DNA of 64,000 bases from Vibrio campbellii CAIM 519 = NBRC 15631 = ATCC 25920 (GTDB lineage: Bacteria; Pseudomonadota; Gammaproteobacteria; Enterobacterales; Vibrionaceae): contig NZ_CP015863.1 of the NCBI RefSeq assembly GCF_002163755.1, forward strand, positions 2,418,001-2,482,000, in the 5' to 3' direction. The notes beneath the pieces were generated by a model. That model saw only the letters and a list, made by a program, of their open reading frames with translations, searched no databases and was not told the origin of the DNA. The position numbers and the translations under genes are program-made. Within the stretch, counting starts at the first letter, position 1; each line of letters opens with the position of its first letter. Below are positions 10,194 to 20,065 of this stretch, piece after piece.

Positions 10194-11309
10194 CTACGCT
10201 AAGCCCACTTCCACCAACATGCGCTCAGCAATGCGATCGAGTGGTAAGTCTTCAGTAGAGATGCCTGCTTTCGCAACCGCTTGTGGCATGCCATAAACCA
10301 CACAGCTTTCTTCATCTTGCGCCCAAATGGTAGAGCCTGCAGATTTCAGCATGCGTGCACCTTCACGACCATCAGCACCCATGCCGGTCAGTACCATCGA
10401 CAGAACTTTGTCGCCGTAGACTTTTGCTGCCGAGCCGAAGGTCACGTCAACACATGGTTTATAGTTCATTCGGTCGCCACCGTCGATAATACGAAGACGA
10501 GCAGCACCTGCACGACCGTCAACCATCATCTGTTTGCCGCCTGGGGCAAGATAAGCCACACCCGCTTGCAACACATCACCATCTTGCGCTTCTTTCACTT
10601 GGATTTTGCAAAGCGTGTTGAGACGGCTTGCAAACGCCGCGGTAAAAGTCGCAGGCATGTGCTGGATAAGCACGATTGGGTGCGGATAGTTAACTGGCAA
10701 ACGGGTCAGAATTTTTTGTAGCGCGACAGGACCACCAGTCGACGTACCAATCGCCGTTAGCTGATACTTCTTACCTGATGCGCGGAATTTCGCTGCCATC
10801 GGACGGCTTGGCGCAGATGCAGTCGGCGCAGCATTGCGAGAAGCCAAAGGGCGCACTGTTGAACTGGTCGCCGTTGCAGCTGGTCGAGCAATTGGACGGC
10901 GCATAAACGCTCGTTTAGAAGCGATTTGAATCACACGCTGTTGAAGCAGTGATACCGCTTCATCACGGTTACGAGCAATGTCTTCAAATTTTTTCGGTAA
11001 GAAATCCAGCGCACCAGCGTCTAGTGCGTCAAGCGTTGCTTTCGCCCCATCGTGAGTCAGGGACGAAAACATCAGGATTGGCGCAGGAGATGCAGCCATG
11101 ATTTCACGAACGGCAGTGATACCGTCCATGACTGGCATTTCAATATCCATTGTGATGACGTCAGGTTTCAGAGTTTTGGCTTTCTCAACCGCTTCTCTAC
11201 CGTTAACCGCAACGTCAATCACTTCTAGGCGCGATTCTGAGTTGATGATTTCGCTTACGCGACGACGGAAAAAACTCGAATCATCAACGACTAGTACTTT
11301 AATCGCCAT
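10194..11309 (-). CDS. cheB: Chemotaxis methylesterase / response regulator CheB
   Basis: CheB (371 aa) removes methyl groups from and deamidates chemoreceptors, giving adaptation. The receiver domain (about 1-120) has the acidic pair D9 D10 and phosphoacceptor D55 in TMDIEMPVMDG. After an Ala/Pro/Arg-rich linker, the esterase domain has the serine in GTSTGGP, the histidine in IQHMPATFTAAFA and the aspartate in GMGADGREGA. It follows cheA by 29 bases. Confidence 0.97.
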   Translation of the reverse strand: MAIKVLVVDDSSFFRRRVSEIINSESRLEVIDVAVNGREAVEKAKTLKPDVITMDIEMPVMDGITAVREIMAASPAPILMFSSLTHDGAKATLDALDAGALDFLPKKFEDIARNRDEAVSLLQQRVIQIASKRAFMRRPIARPAATATSSTVRPLASRNAAPTASAPSRPMAAKFRASGKKYQLTAIGTSTGGPVALQKILTRLPVNYPHPIVLIQHMPATFTAAFASRLNTLCKIQVKEAQDGDVLQAGVAYLAPGGKQMMVDGRAGAARLRIIDGGDRMNYKPCVDVTFGSAAKVYGDKVLSMVLTGMGADGREGARMLKSAGSTIWAQDEESCVVYGMPQAVAKAGISTEDLPLDRIAERMLVEVGLA

Positions 11310-11338
11310 CTTATTCCTTTTATCGACTCCAGCTTCGC

Positions 11339-13387
11339 TTAGATGCGCGAAGCTGCAGCGTATTGCTTAAGTAGGTCTGGCACATCAAGAATCAATGCGA
11401 TGTGGCCATCACTGGTGATCGTCGCACCTGCCATTCCTGGCGTGCCTTGCAATAGATTGTCTAGTGGCTTGATCACCACTTCTTCTTGGCCGATCAATGT
11501 ATCCACAACAAAACCAACACGTTGGCTGCCGATCTGTACGATAACTACATGGCCGTGGCCTGTGCGCTCTTGAACACGAGGAGACTTAGAAGCCAACCAG
11601 TTCTGCAAGTAGAACAGTGGGATAGACTTATCACGTACGATGATCGTCAACTGACCATCCACCACGTTAGTACGGCTTAGATCTAAGTGGAAAATCTCGT
11701 TCACCGACGCCAATGGCAGAGCGAACGGATGACCGCCAACGCCGACCATCAGTGTTGGAAGAATTGCCAGTGTCAGTGGAACTTTGATAGTGATCTTAGT
11801 GCCCTTGCCCAGCTCTGAATCGATATCGATAGAGCCGTTTAGCGTATTGATCGCAGTCTTCACCACGTCCATACCTACACCACGACCAGAGATATCTGAG
11901 ATCTTCTCTTTACTTGAGAAACCTGGCGCAAAGATCAGGTTGAAACATTCTTTGTCTGATAGACGCGCTGCCGCATCTTCGTCCATCATGCCGCGTTTCA
12001 CTGCGATGCCACGAAGTTTGTTCGGATCCATACCGCCGCCATCGTCAACGATAGCCAGTTCGATATGATCGCCTTCTTGTGATGCCGACAGGATGACTTT
12101 ACCAGTACGAGATTTACCGGCTTTCGCTCGGTCGTCTGGCATTTCGATGCCGTGGTCAACCGAGTTACGCACCAAGTGGATCAATGGATCCGCTAGCGCC
12201 TCTACTAGGTTTTTATCTAGATCGGTCTCTTCACCGCGCATTTCAAGCACGATGTCTTTATTTAGGTTACGCGCCAAGTCGCGAACAACACGCGGGAAAC
12301 GGCCAAATACTTTCTTGATTGGCTGCATGCGCGTTTTCATCACTGCACCTTGAAGGTCTGCAGTCACGACGTCTAGGTTTGCTACCGCTTTCGACATTTC
12401 TTCGTCGTTGCTGTTCAAACCAAGGCTTAGTAGACGGTTACGCACCAATACAAGCTCACCAACCATGTTCATGATGGTGTCTAGCGTCGAAGTATCAACA
12501 CGTACCGTTGCTTCCGCTTGTGGCTTCTTAACCGCAGGTGCTTTTGCTTCTTCTTTTACCGCAACCGGTTTTGCTTCTGGCTCAGGAGCCGGAGCAGGTG
12601 CTGGAGAAGGAGCAGCTGGCTCTGGCGATTTAGGCGGGTCTACTGGAGCAACATCTGATGCTGATGGGCTCTTACCCACACCGTGTAGCTCATCCAATAG
12701 ACGTTCAAATTCATCATCAGTGATGTCGCCGCTGTCCGCTGCAGGCGCACTTGCCTGAACAGGTGCAGCTGGAGCTACTGGCGCCGGTGCAGACGCACCC
12801 GGAGCAGAACCTTTACCGTGCAGCTCGTCCAATAGCTTTTCAAATTCGTCTTGGGTGATTTCGTCAACAGAGCCAACGCTTGAAGATGCAGGAGCAGACT
12901 CAACTGGCGCAGCTGGTTGCTCGATGACAGGCTCAGGAATAACAGGCTCTGGCGTTACGACTGGCGCTTCAACTGTAGCGACGACTTCGTCTTCAGACTC
13001 AGGTTTGCATAGACGGTGAAGCTCTTCTAGCAACGCAGGATCTGCCGCGTCTAGAGGTTCACGATCTTGTACCGCTTGGAATTGATGGTTAACCGTATCA
13101 AGCGCTTTCAGCATGGTGTCCATCAGGCTTGGCGTCACTGAACGTTGACCGTTTCGCAACACGTCGAACACGTTCTCTGCACCGTGACAAGTATCCACCA
13201 GCTCCGCTAATGATAGGAAACCAGCACCGCCTTTCACTGTGTGGAAGCCGCGGAAAATCGCGTTTAGGAGATCTTTGTCTTCTGGATTGTTTTCCAGTTC
13301 AACAAGCTGCTCAGAAAGCAGCTCTAGGATTTCTCCAGCCTCAATGAGAAAGTCCTGAAGAATATCTTCGTCTAAATCGTAGCTCAT
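11339..13387 (-). CDS. cheA: Chemotaxis histidine kinase CheA
   Basis: CheA (682 aa) phosphorylates CheY and CheB in response to receptors. The P1 domain carries H49 (GFHTVKGG). Dimerisation, kinase and CheW-like domains follow from about residue 292, with N-box VEALADPLIHLVRNSVDHGI and G-boxes DDGGGMD and GRGVGMDVV. Between P1 and the dimerisation domain is a Pro/Ala-rich linker of about 160 residues with no sign of a folded P2 domain. Instead it holds two copies of an ITxDEFExLLDELHG peptide at 177-191 and 222-236. In Vibrio this region is reported to localise CheA through ParP. Spaced 10 bases after cheZ. Confidence 0.96.
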   Translation of the reverse strand: MSYDLDEDILQDFLIEAGEILELLSEQLVELENNPEDKDLLNAIFRGFHTVKGGAGFLSLAELVDTCHGAENVFDVLRNGQRSVTPSLMDTMLKALDTVNHQFQAVQDREPLDAADPALLEELHRLCKPESEDEVVATVEAPVVTPEPVIPEPVIEQPAAPVESAPASSSVGSVDEITQDEFEKLLDELHGKGSAPGASAPAPVAPAAPVQASAPAADSGDITDDEFERLLDELHGVGKSPSASDVAPVDPPKSPEPAAPSPAPAPAPEPEAKPVAVKEEAKAPAVKKPQAEATVRVDTSTLDTIMNMVGELVLVRNRLLSLGLNSNDEEMSKAVANLDVVTADLQGAVMKTRMQPIKKVFGRFPRVVRDLARNLNKDIVLEMRGEETDLDKNLVEALADPLIHLVRNSVDHGIEMPDDRAKAGKSRTGKVILSASQEGDHIELAIVDDGGGMDPNKLRGIAVKRGMMDEDAAARLSDKECFNLIFAPGFSSKEKISDISGRGVGMDVVKTAINTLNGSIDIDSELGKGTKITIKVPLTLAILPTLMVGVGGHPFALPLASVNEIFHLDLSRTNVVDGQLTIIVRDKSIPLFYLQNWLASKSPRVQERTGHGHVVIVQIGSQRVGFVVDTLIGQEEVVIKPLDNLLQGTPGMAGATITSDGHIALILDVPDLLKQYAAASRI

Positions 13388-13396
13388 ACGTTACCT

Positions 13397-14137
13397 TTAA
13401 AATCCAAGACTGGACAACAAGTCGTCGACTTCGTCCTGCGACGAGACCGCATCTTCCCTTTGCTCAGGATTAAGAATTGGGCCTTCTGCTTCGCTTGATT
13501 GTTTTATCTTTTTATCTGACGGTTCTGGCAAAACTTGAGTCTGTTCTTCTGGTTTATTGCCAGAAAAGACGGTCAAGATCTCAACTAGGCGATCTTCCAC
13601 TTCATTGACAAGCGTGATCACGCGACGAATGATTTGACCCGTTAAGTCTTGGAAGTCTTGTGCCATAAGAATTTCGGTCAGCTGACCGCGCAATTCAGTG
13701 CTATCACCTTCGACCTGAACCAACAGCTCATCAATACGATGGCAAAGCGCTTTAAAATCGCTTAATTCAATGCGTCCGTGCATGAGTTCGTTCCACTGAG
13801 GGCGAACTTGTTGAAGGCACTCATGCAGGTTATCGGCGATAGGCAAACAGTACTCTACCGCGTCCATCGTTTTATTTGCTGCTAACTCAGTTTTATCAAT
13901 CACGTATTGCAGACGGTCTCTTGCATCAGGGATTTCCGCCCTGGCAATTTCTGTCATGCGTTGATCAATATTGAAGTGCTTAAGTGAATCATGAAGGTCG
14001 CGGGTTAATGTTCCGATTTCTTTTAACATCGGATTCCCATCACTTTCATATATCGAGGCAACAAGCGCATTCGCTTGATCTTGTTCCCCGCTTTCTAGCA
14101 TCTGAACGAGCGACTTCGCCTGCTCTAGTGAGATCAT
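13397..14137 (-). CDS. cheZ: CheY-P phosphatase CheZ
   Basis: CheZ (246 aa) speeds CheY-P dephosphorylation. The long helical body contains the catalytic region LMAQDFQDLTGQIIRRVI, where the conserved Asp and Gln insert into the CheY active site. A flexible linker leads to the C-terminal CheY-binding helix SSQDEVDDLLSSLGF (232-246). It follows cheY after 119 bases; that gap holds no clear promoter. Confidence 0.95.
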   Translation of the reverse strand: MISLEQAKSLVQMLESGEQDQANALVASIYESDGNPMLKEIGTLTRDLHDSLKHFNIDQRMTEIARAEIPDARDRLQYVIDKTELAANKTMDAVEYCLPIADNLHECLQQVRPQWNELMHGRIELSDFKALCHRIDELLVQVEGDSTELRGQLTEILMAQDFQDLTGQIIRRVITLVNEVEDRLVEILTVFSGNKPEEQTQVLPEPSDKKIKQSSEAEGPILNPEQREDAVSSQDEVDDLLSSLGF

Positions 14138-14256
14138 CCTGAATAGACCCTTTTTTACGTTTAATTCTTCCTTTTCGCTTTTTTAGCGTCAAACGAGCCA
14201 CCCTTTAGTATTAAGTATTAGGAGTGATGACTCGGTTAACTAAGAGAAAGAAAGAG

Positions 14257-14649
14257 TTATAAACGTTCGAAGATTTTATCTAGTTTTTCTTTTAGCGTTG
14301 CAGCCGTAAATGGCTTAACGATGTAACCGTTAACGCCTGCTTGAGCTGCTTCGATGATCTGCTCACGCTTTGCTTCCGCTGTGATCATTAGAACAGGTAG
14401 GTGCTTAAGTTCCGCATCCGCACGGATGTGTTTAAGCAGATCGATGCCTTGCATACCTGGCATGTTCCAGTCAGTTACAACAAAGTCGAAGTCACCTTTT
14501 TTCAGCATAGGTAATGCGGTTAAACCATCGTCCGCTTCCTGAGTGTTATTGAAACCCAAGTCACGAAGCAGGTTTTTAACAATACGGCGCATTGTTGAGA
14601 AATCATCAACAATAAGGATCTTCATGTTTTTATTCAAAATTGCCTCCAC
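14257..14649 (-). CDS. cheY: Chemotaxis response regulator CheY
   Basis: CheY (130 aa) is the single-domain regulator that binds FliM to reverse the motor. Phosphoacceptor D60 sits in VVTDWNMPGMQG, with acidic residues in IVDDFSTMRR, the Thr/Ala of LMITAEAKR and the lysine of YIVKPFTA. The N-terminus starts eight residues earlier than in enterobacterial CheY, as in the Vibrio flagellar CheY; an internal ATG at 14625 would give the shorter form. It follows fliA by 21 bases. Confidence 0.97.
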   Translation of the reverse strand: MEAILNKNMKILIVDDFSTMRRIVKNLLRDLGFNNTQEADDGLTALPMLKKGDFDFVVTDWNMPGMQGIDLLKHIRADAELKHLPVLMITAEAKREQIIEAAQAGVNGYIVKPFTAATLKEKLDKIFERL

Positions 14650-14670
14650 TGAATCGTAAAATCAGTGTGT

Positions 14671-15408
14671 TTAGTCATTTTGTGTCCACGCACTGAGCTT
14701 GGTGCGTAAACGTTGCATCGCTTGACTCAGTATTTGGCTTACGCGAGATTCGCTTACACCCAACACGTCGCCAATCTCTTTCAAATTGAGTTCTTCGTCA
14801 TAATAAAGCGAAAGTACTAGCGCTTCACGCTCTGGAAGTTGTTTTATTGATTCAACCAGTGCTTTTTTGAACGATTCATCAGCAACGCCCTTAAATGGGT
14901 TGCTGTCATCGGTTTCATCAGCCGGTGAAATCACATCATCAGAGACGCCTAAATCTTCAATTCCCACCAGTTTTGAACAGTTTATGTCGGTAAGTGCACT
15001 ATGATATTGGTCTAGTGTCATACCAAGATGCGCTGCTACTTCTGAGTCCGATGGGTCACGATTTAGTACACCTTCCAGCTCTGCGATCGCTTGGTTAATT
15101 TCGCGATTGTTCTTATGAACAGAACGAGGCACCCAGTCGCCTTTGCGAATGTCATCTAACATTGCACCGCGAATTCGGATACCTGCATAAGTTTCAAAGC
15201 TCGCACCTTTAGAACCATCATAATTCTGCTGAGCTTCGATAAGGCCGATCATGCCGGCCTGAATTAAATCTTCTACCTGAACACTCGGCGGTAAACGGCC
15301 TAACAGGTGATGAGCAATACGCTTAACCAACACCGAGTAACGTTCAATGAACGCCTGCTGGCTGTTAAATTTGCCATGTTGGTCATAGGTAATCGCTTTA
15401 TTCACCAA
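14671..15408 (-). CDS. fliA: RNA polymerase sigma-28 factor FliA
   Basis: FliA (245 aa) directs late flagellar transcription, including flagellins. Region 2 is seen at VEDLIQAGMIGLIEAQQNYD and GASFETYAGIRIRGAMLD; region 4 at LNLKEIGDVLGVSESRVSQI, the helix-turn-helix that reads -35. It overlaps flhG by 11 bases. The three flagellin genes further right carry promoters of the type this factor reads. Confidence 0.97.
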   Translation of the reverse strand: MVNKAITYDQHGKFNSQQAFIERYSVLVKRIAHHLLGRLPPSVQVEDLIQAGMIGLIEAQQNYDGSKGASFETYAGIRIRGAMLDDIRKGDWVPRSVHKNNREINQAIAELEGVLNRDPSDSEVAAHLGMTLDQYHSALTDINCSKLVGIEDLGVSDDVISPADETDDSNPFKGVADESFKKALVESIKQLPEREALVLSLYYDEELNLKEIGDVLGVSESRVSQILSQAMQRLRTKLSAWTQND

Positions 15409-16285
15409 AAGGGTCCTCTGTGAATTCAGTACGATTTAACAGTCTTTCGACAAAAAACTCTAGGTGTCCACTTGGTGCTTTTGGCAGTGGCCACGTCAGA
15501 GCTTTGTTCGCTAATGAGCTGATCGCTAAAGCCGCAGGAGAACGAGGGAATGCATCCACAACAATCTTCTGTCTTTTCACGGCTTGACGTACTTTGTCAT
15601 CCAATGGAATACATGCTACGAGTTCAAGGCTGACATTCAAGAAGCGCTCTGTGACTAGTGTCAACTTTGCGAATAATTCTCTGCCTTCACGGTAGCTTCT
15701 GACCATATTTGCAACAACTTTGAAGCGCTGAACCTGGTGTTCTTTACTCAACAGCTTGATTAATGCGTAGGCATCTGTGATAGAAGTCGGCTCATCGCAG
15801 ACAACAACCACAACATCTTGAGCTGCACGTGAAAAGCTAATCACCATGTCAGAAATGCCCGCTGCTGTATCAATCAGCAGGACGTCAATTTCTTCTTCAA
15901 GGCTACCAAATGCACGGATGAGTCCAGCATGTTGAGCGTGAGATAGCTCGGTCATGCTTTGTGTGCCAGAAGTTGCAGGGACTATCTTTATACCATAAGG
16001 GCCTTCAACAATCGCATCTTTTAGCTCACATTCACCCGCAAGGACATGCCCTAGGTTACGTTTTGAACGGATTCCGAGCATAACGTCCACATTGGCTAGA
16101 CCTAGGTCAGCATCGAGAACCATCACCTTTTTGCCTTGGCGAGCCATACAGATCGCCAGACCCAGTGTTACGTTTGATTTACCCACGCCACCTTTGCCGC
16201 CAGTAACAGCAATTACTTTAGTCAATGATGGTTGTGTTAAGCGACGGAGGCCGCTTGCTTGATCGTGTATCATATTCTCAGTCAT
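15398..16285 (-). CDS. flhG: Flagellar number regulator FlhG (FleN), MinD-like ATPase
   Basis: FlhG (295 aa) limits polar flagellar number by acting on FlhF and, in related species, on the FlrA/FleQ regulator. The deviant Walker A TGGKGGVGKSN is at 28-38; the MinD-like Walker B region VLLIDTAAGISDMVISFSRA follows. The N-terminal DQASGLRRL is the short segment that in homologues stimulates FlhF GTPase. It begins 14 bases after flhF, its functional partner. Confidence 0.95.
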   Translation of the reverse strand: MTENMIHDQASGLRRLTQPSLTKVIAVTGGKGGVGKSNVTLGLAICMARQGKKVMVLDADLGLANVDVMLGIRSKRNLGHVLAGECELKDAIVEGPYGIKIVPATSGTQSMTELSHAQHAGLIRAFGSLEEEIDVLLIDTAAGISDMVISFSRAAQDVVVVVCDEPTSITDAYALIKLLSKEHQVQRFKVVANMVRSYREGRELFAKLTLVTERFLNVSLELVACIPLDDKVRQAVKRQKIVVDAFPRSPAALAISSLANKALTWPLPKAPSGHLEFFVERLLNRTEFTEDPFGE

Positions 16286-16299
16286 AGTAGTCCGCCGCC

Positions 16300-17811
16300 C
16301 TAGAGTCCTTCGCTGTCACTGTTCCAAAAGTGAGGTTCGTTCTCTGTCGACTTCTCTAACAGTTCATTTGCTTTCGCAATCATGTATTTTGGTTGTGCTA
16401 TCACAATGTCTTCTGGCACGCGCTGACCATTGGCAATGTAGGCCACTGGCATCGCGTTCTGAATCACCACGCTGATGAATTCACCTAAACTCAACGATTC
16501 ATCAAGCTTAGTCAAAATACAGCCCGACAACGGAATGCGTCGGAAATGATCCAGTGTTTCTTGTAGAACACGACGTTGTGCGGTAGCTGGCAAAACAAGG
16601 TAGCTGTGAATCACTTCTCCGCTCTCTTGCATTAGGGTATCAAGCTGCTCAGAGAGTCTTACATCTCGTTGCCCCATCCCTGCCGTATCGACCAAAATCA
16701 GTCTTCTGTTTCGTAGCTGATATATAACATCGGCTAACTCGTTAGAATCTTTAGCAACTCTTACGGGACAACCCATAATTCTTCCGTAAATTGAGAGCTG
16801 CTCATGTGCACCTATGCGATATGTGTCGGTTGTTACAAGGGCCACATTGTCGGCACCAAACTCCATCGCCGCACGCGCTGCAAGTTTTGCAACCGTAGTC
16901 GTTTTACCAACACCCGTTGGGCCCAGCAGTGCAACCACACCGCCACGCTTGAGGATGTCTTGTTTTGGAATGCTGATTTGATCCGCCACGAGAGAAAGCA
17001 GTGCCTTCCAAGCTCGCGCCGGTTTGGTATCTTCTGGAATGTAGCAAGCCATCTGGTCTGCAAGCTCAGGTGATACACCCATGCGTTCCAAACGCTTAAT
17101 CAACATCGCACGCAATGGCTCACGACGCTCTACCTCTTGCCACATTAAGCCTGACACTTGATGCTCCAACAGACGACGAATCGACGTCATCTCTTCGCGC
17201 ATGTTCTCCAGCTCACTTTCTGAATCTTCTCGCTCATCCGATGGACGACGACGGTCATAGCGCGTTGGATCCAACTTAGGCGTTGGGCGGTCGAATCGGT
17301 TATCTTGCGCAATCAACTTCGCCAATGGCGAGTCTGGTTGATAGGGCGCTGGCTTCTCTTGGTTATAGCTTTCACGGTGCTTATTTTGACGCTGCAGCAA
17401 TGCCGACAAAGAGTCTTCGTTCTCTGCCACATGGTCATCGGATTCTGCTGCCCCGCCGCTGTATTGCTTGAGCATGTTGGCGAAACGTTGCGTCATTGAG
17501 CCTGATTTTTCGCTGTTTGCGTTTAGGCTAATTCTGTCTTCATCCAAACGGCGATCTTGATAACGCTCTGCTGCGGATGACGGCAATTGACGTTGTTCGC
17601 TATAACGATTTGGTTGAGCTGCGCCACGATTAGGAAGAGAGTGTGCTTGCGAAGTTGGTGCTGCATTCGACTCACCATCGATTGCCGCTACGATCTCTAC
17701 ACCGCCTGCCACTTTCTTATTCGACATGATCACTGCTTCTGCACCAAGCTCTTCTTTCACTTGGAGCAGCGCCGTTCTCATGTCTTTGGCAAAAAATCGT
17801 TTAATTTTCAA
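16300..17811 (-). CDS. flhF: SRP-like GTPase FlhF, polar flagellum placement
   Basis: FlhF (503 aa) is the signal-recognition-particle family GTPase that marks the pole for flagellar assembly. The N-terminal basic/B domain (MKIKRFFAKDMRTALLQVKE) is followed by a long charged Gln/Ser/Arg linker (about 50-200), then the NG domain. The P-loop GPTGVGKTT lies at 297-305, DTYRIGAHEQL and VDTAGMGQRD are further G motifs, and TKLDESLSLGE gives guanine specificity. It begins 28 bases after flhA. Confidence 0.96.
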   Translation of the reverse strand: MKIKRFFAKDMRTALLQVKEELGAEAVIMSNKKVAGGVEIVAAIDGESNAAPTSQAHSLPNRGAAQPNRYSEQRQLPSSAAERYQDRRLDEDRISLNANSEKSGSMTQRFANMLKQYSGGAAESDDHVAENEDSLSALLQRQNKHRESYNQEKPAPYQPDSPLAKLIAQDNRFDRPTPKLDPTRYDRRRPSDEREDSESELENMREEMTSIRRLLEHQVSGLMWQEVERREPLRAMLIKRLERMGVSPELADQMACYIPEDTKPARAWKALLSLVADQISIPKQDILKRGGVVALLGPTGVGKTTTVAKLAARAAMEFGADNVALVTTDTYRIGAHEQLSIYGRIMGCPVRVAKDSNELADVIYQLRNRRLILVDTAGMGQRDVRLSEQLDTLMQESGEVIHSYLVLPATAQRRVLQETLDHFRRIPLSGCILTKLDESLSLGEFISVVIQNAMPVAYIANGQRVPEDIVIAQPKYMIAKANELLEKSTENEPHFWNSDSEGL

Positions 17812-17838
17812 ACTATAAATCCATTAATGATGCGCGGG

Positions 17839-19938
17839 TTAGTTGCCCACGGCTTGCACAATTCTGATCTGCTTTTCGTCCGGTATTTCTTGGTAAGACA
17901 GTACTCGGAGGTTAGGTATCGTGTTCTTAACGAACTTCGCTAATGTCGAACGCAATACGCCAGATGTCAGCAGAACCGCAGGCTCACCTTTAAGTTCTTG
18001 CTCTTGTGTCGCTTGGCTTAGGGAGGACTGAAGTCGCTCAGCCAATCCCGGTTCAATACCGGCAGATTCGCCGCCTGAAGCCTGCATGGTTTGATGCAAT
18101 ATTTGTTCCAGTTCAGGAATCAGAGTTATCACTGGTAGTTCAGGCTCTATACCATTGATTTCCTGAACAATTAGGCGTTTCAAACTGATGCGTACTGCGG
18201 CAGTTAAAATGTCAGGTTCTTGACTCTTACTCGAGTACTCCGCCAAGGTTTGTACGATGGTTCGAATATCACGAATTGGAATGGCTTCATTGAGCAAGTT
18301 CTGCAGCACTTTCACCACCACACCAAGCTGAAGTTGGTCAGGAACAAAGTTCTCAACCAGCTTAGGCGCACTGCGGCCGAGCATTTCCAATAGGTTCTGT
18401 ACTTCTTCATGACCAATCAATTGTGACGCGTTGTTGGTCAGTAGTTGGCTCAAATGGGTAGCAAGCACTGTCGATGAGTCCACCACGGTGTAACCTAATG
18501 CTTGGGCATGTTCACGCTGCTCTTCACGAATCCAAACCGCTTCTAAACCGAATGCAGGGTCCATGGTCGGCTCGCCTTCAATCATGCCGTAAACCTGACC
18601 GGGGTTAATCGCCAGCTCTTGATCTGGGCGAATTTCTGCCTCACCCACGGCAACCCCCATCAAGGTGATACGGTAGCTGTTTGGTGTGAGTTCTAGGTTG
18701 TCACGGATATGCACCGCAGGAATCAGAAAACCGAAGTCTTGAGAAAGCTTTTTACGCACCCCTTTCACGCGCTCAAGCAGTTCACCACCTTGGTCACGAT
18801 CCACCAATGGAATCAGACGATAGCCTACTTCTAGACCGATGATATCGACGGGTTGTACGTCATCCCACGACAATTCGCGTTGAGAAATCGGTTCGCTGCC
18901 ATCTTCTGCTTTAGCGGGTAAAGCAGGCTCTTTGGCTTTTTGTTTTTGCTTCTTGTCGAGCCAGTAAGCTGCACCACCAGCAACAACCGCTAATGATAAG
19001 AACGAGAAATGAGGCATGCCCGGAACGATACCCATCACACCAAGGATGGCTGCAGTGATCATGAGGGCTTTCGGGTTGTCGAACATCTGGAAAATCAGCT
19101 GTTCGCCCATGTCTTCATCAGTATTTTGACGCGTTACCATCATCGCAGCCGCGATAGACAATAAAAGCGATGGAATTTGTGCCACCAAGCCGTCACCGAT
19201 AGTCAGCAAGGTGTAGATTTGCATTGCTTCAGAGAAGCCCAAACCGTATTGCGCCATACCAATGGACAGACCGCCAATGATGTTGATGAACAGGATTAAA
19301 ATACCTGCAATCGCATCACCTTTTACGAATTTAGACGCACCGTCCATTGAGCCGTAAAAGTCCGCTTCTTTGGTCACTTCAAAACGGCGTAAACGCGCTT
19401 GGTCTTGGTCAATCAAACCAGCGTTCAAGTCCGCATCGATCGCCATCTGCTTACCTGGTAAGGCATCCAAGGTGAAGCGAGCACTTACCTCAGAAATACG
19501 CCCCGCACCTTTGGTAACAACCATGAAGTTAATGATCATCAAGATTAGGAAGACCACCAGACCGACGGCATAGTTACCGCCGATCACCACGTTACCGAAG
19601 GCTTCGATTACGTTACCAGCCGCATTGCCCCCTTCATGACCATACAGAAGTACAACACGAGTTGAAGCAACATTCAGCGCCAAACGCAATAACGTCGCGA
19701 TAAGCAGAACGGTTGGGAACGCCGCAAAGTCGAGTGGACGACGTGTGTAAACGGTCACTAATAACACCACCATCGCCAAGGCGATGTTAAAGGTGAAGAA
19801 TAAATCCAGCAGGAATGCAGGTATAGGTAGCACGACCATTGCAAGGGTGGCCAATACCATAACAGGCGCACCAATGGCGGGCATGGAACGCTGTGGAATT
19901 CTTGGTAATTTATCTGCAAATGGCAGGCTTAACTTCAT
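17839..19938 (-). CDS. flhA: Flagellar export gate protein FlhA
   Basis: FlhA (699 aa) forms the nonameric ring of the flagellar type III export gate. Eight membrane helices fill about residues 20-330, with the FHIPEP signature region RLALNVASTRVVLLYGHEG and the cytoplasmic loop GRISEVSARFTLDALPGKQMAIDADLN. The C-terminal half is the soluble substrate-docking domain. It is the first gene of its transcription unit, with a sigma-54 promoter about 130 bases upstream. Confidence 0.97.
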   Translation of the reverse strand: MKLSLPFADKLPRIPQRSMPAIGAPVMVLATLAMVVLPIPAFLLDLFFTFNIALAMVVLLVTVYTRRPLDFAAFPTVLLIATLLRLALNVASTRVVLLYGHEGGNAAGNVIEAFGNVVIGGNYAVGLVVFLILMIINFMVVTKGAGRISEVSARFTLDALPGKQMAIDADLNAGLIDQDQARLRRFEVTKEADFYGSMDGASKFVKGDAIAGILILFINIIGGLSIGMAQYGLGFSEAMQIYTLLTIGDGLVAQIPSLLLSIAAAMMVTRQNTDEDMGEQLIFQMFDNPKALMITAAILGVMGIVPGMPHFSFLSLAVVAGGAAYWLDKKQKQKAKEPALPAKAEDGSEPISQRELSWDDVQPVDIIGLEVGYRLIPLVDRDQGGELLERVKGVRKKLSQDFGFLIPAVHIRDNLELTPNSYRITLMGVAVGEAEIRPDQELAINPGQVYGMIEGEPTMDPAFGLEAVWIREEQREHAQALGYTVVDSSTVLATHLSQLLTNNASQLIGHEEVQNLLEMLGRSAPKLVENFVPDQLQLGVVVKVLQNLLNEAIPIRDIRTIVQTLAEYSSKSQEPDILTAAVRISLKRLIVQEINGIEPELPVITLIPELEQILHQTMQASGGESAGIEPGLAERLQSSLSQATQEQELKGEPAVLLTSGVLRSTLAKFVKNTIPNLRVLSYQEIPDEKQIRIVQAVGN

Positions 19939-20065
19939 ACTGCGAGGTGTCTCAATCGGTCTGGAGCATCACGTAAAGAAGCATGTGAGTACATACATGT
20001 AACTAGTATTACGCGACGGCTTTCGCCTAAAAGTTTAGGTATTGTTGTTGATTAGCACGATATAA

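Noticed and set aside
20026..20039. Palindrome CCTAAA-AG-TTTAGG after the flhA promoter as a terminator
   Set aside because: No T run on either strand, a 2-base apex, and it lies downstream of the flhA promoter, where a terminator would be odd.
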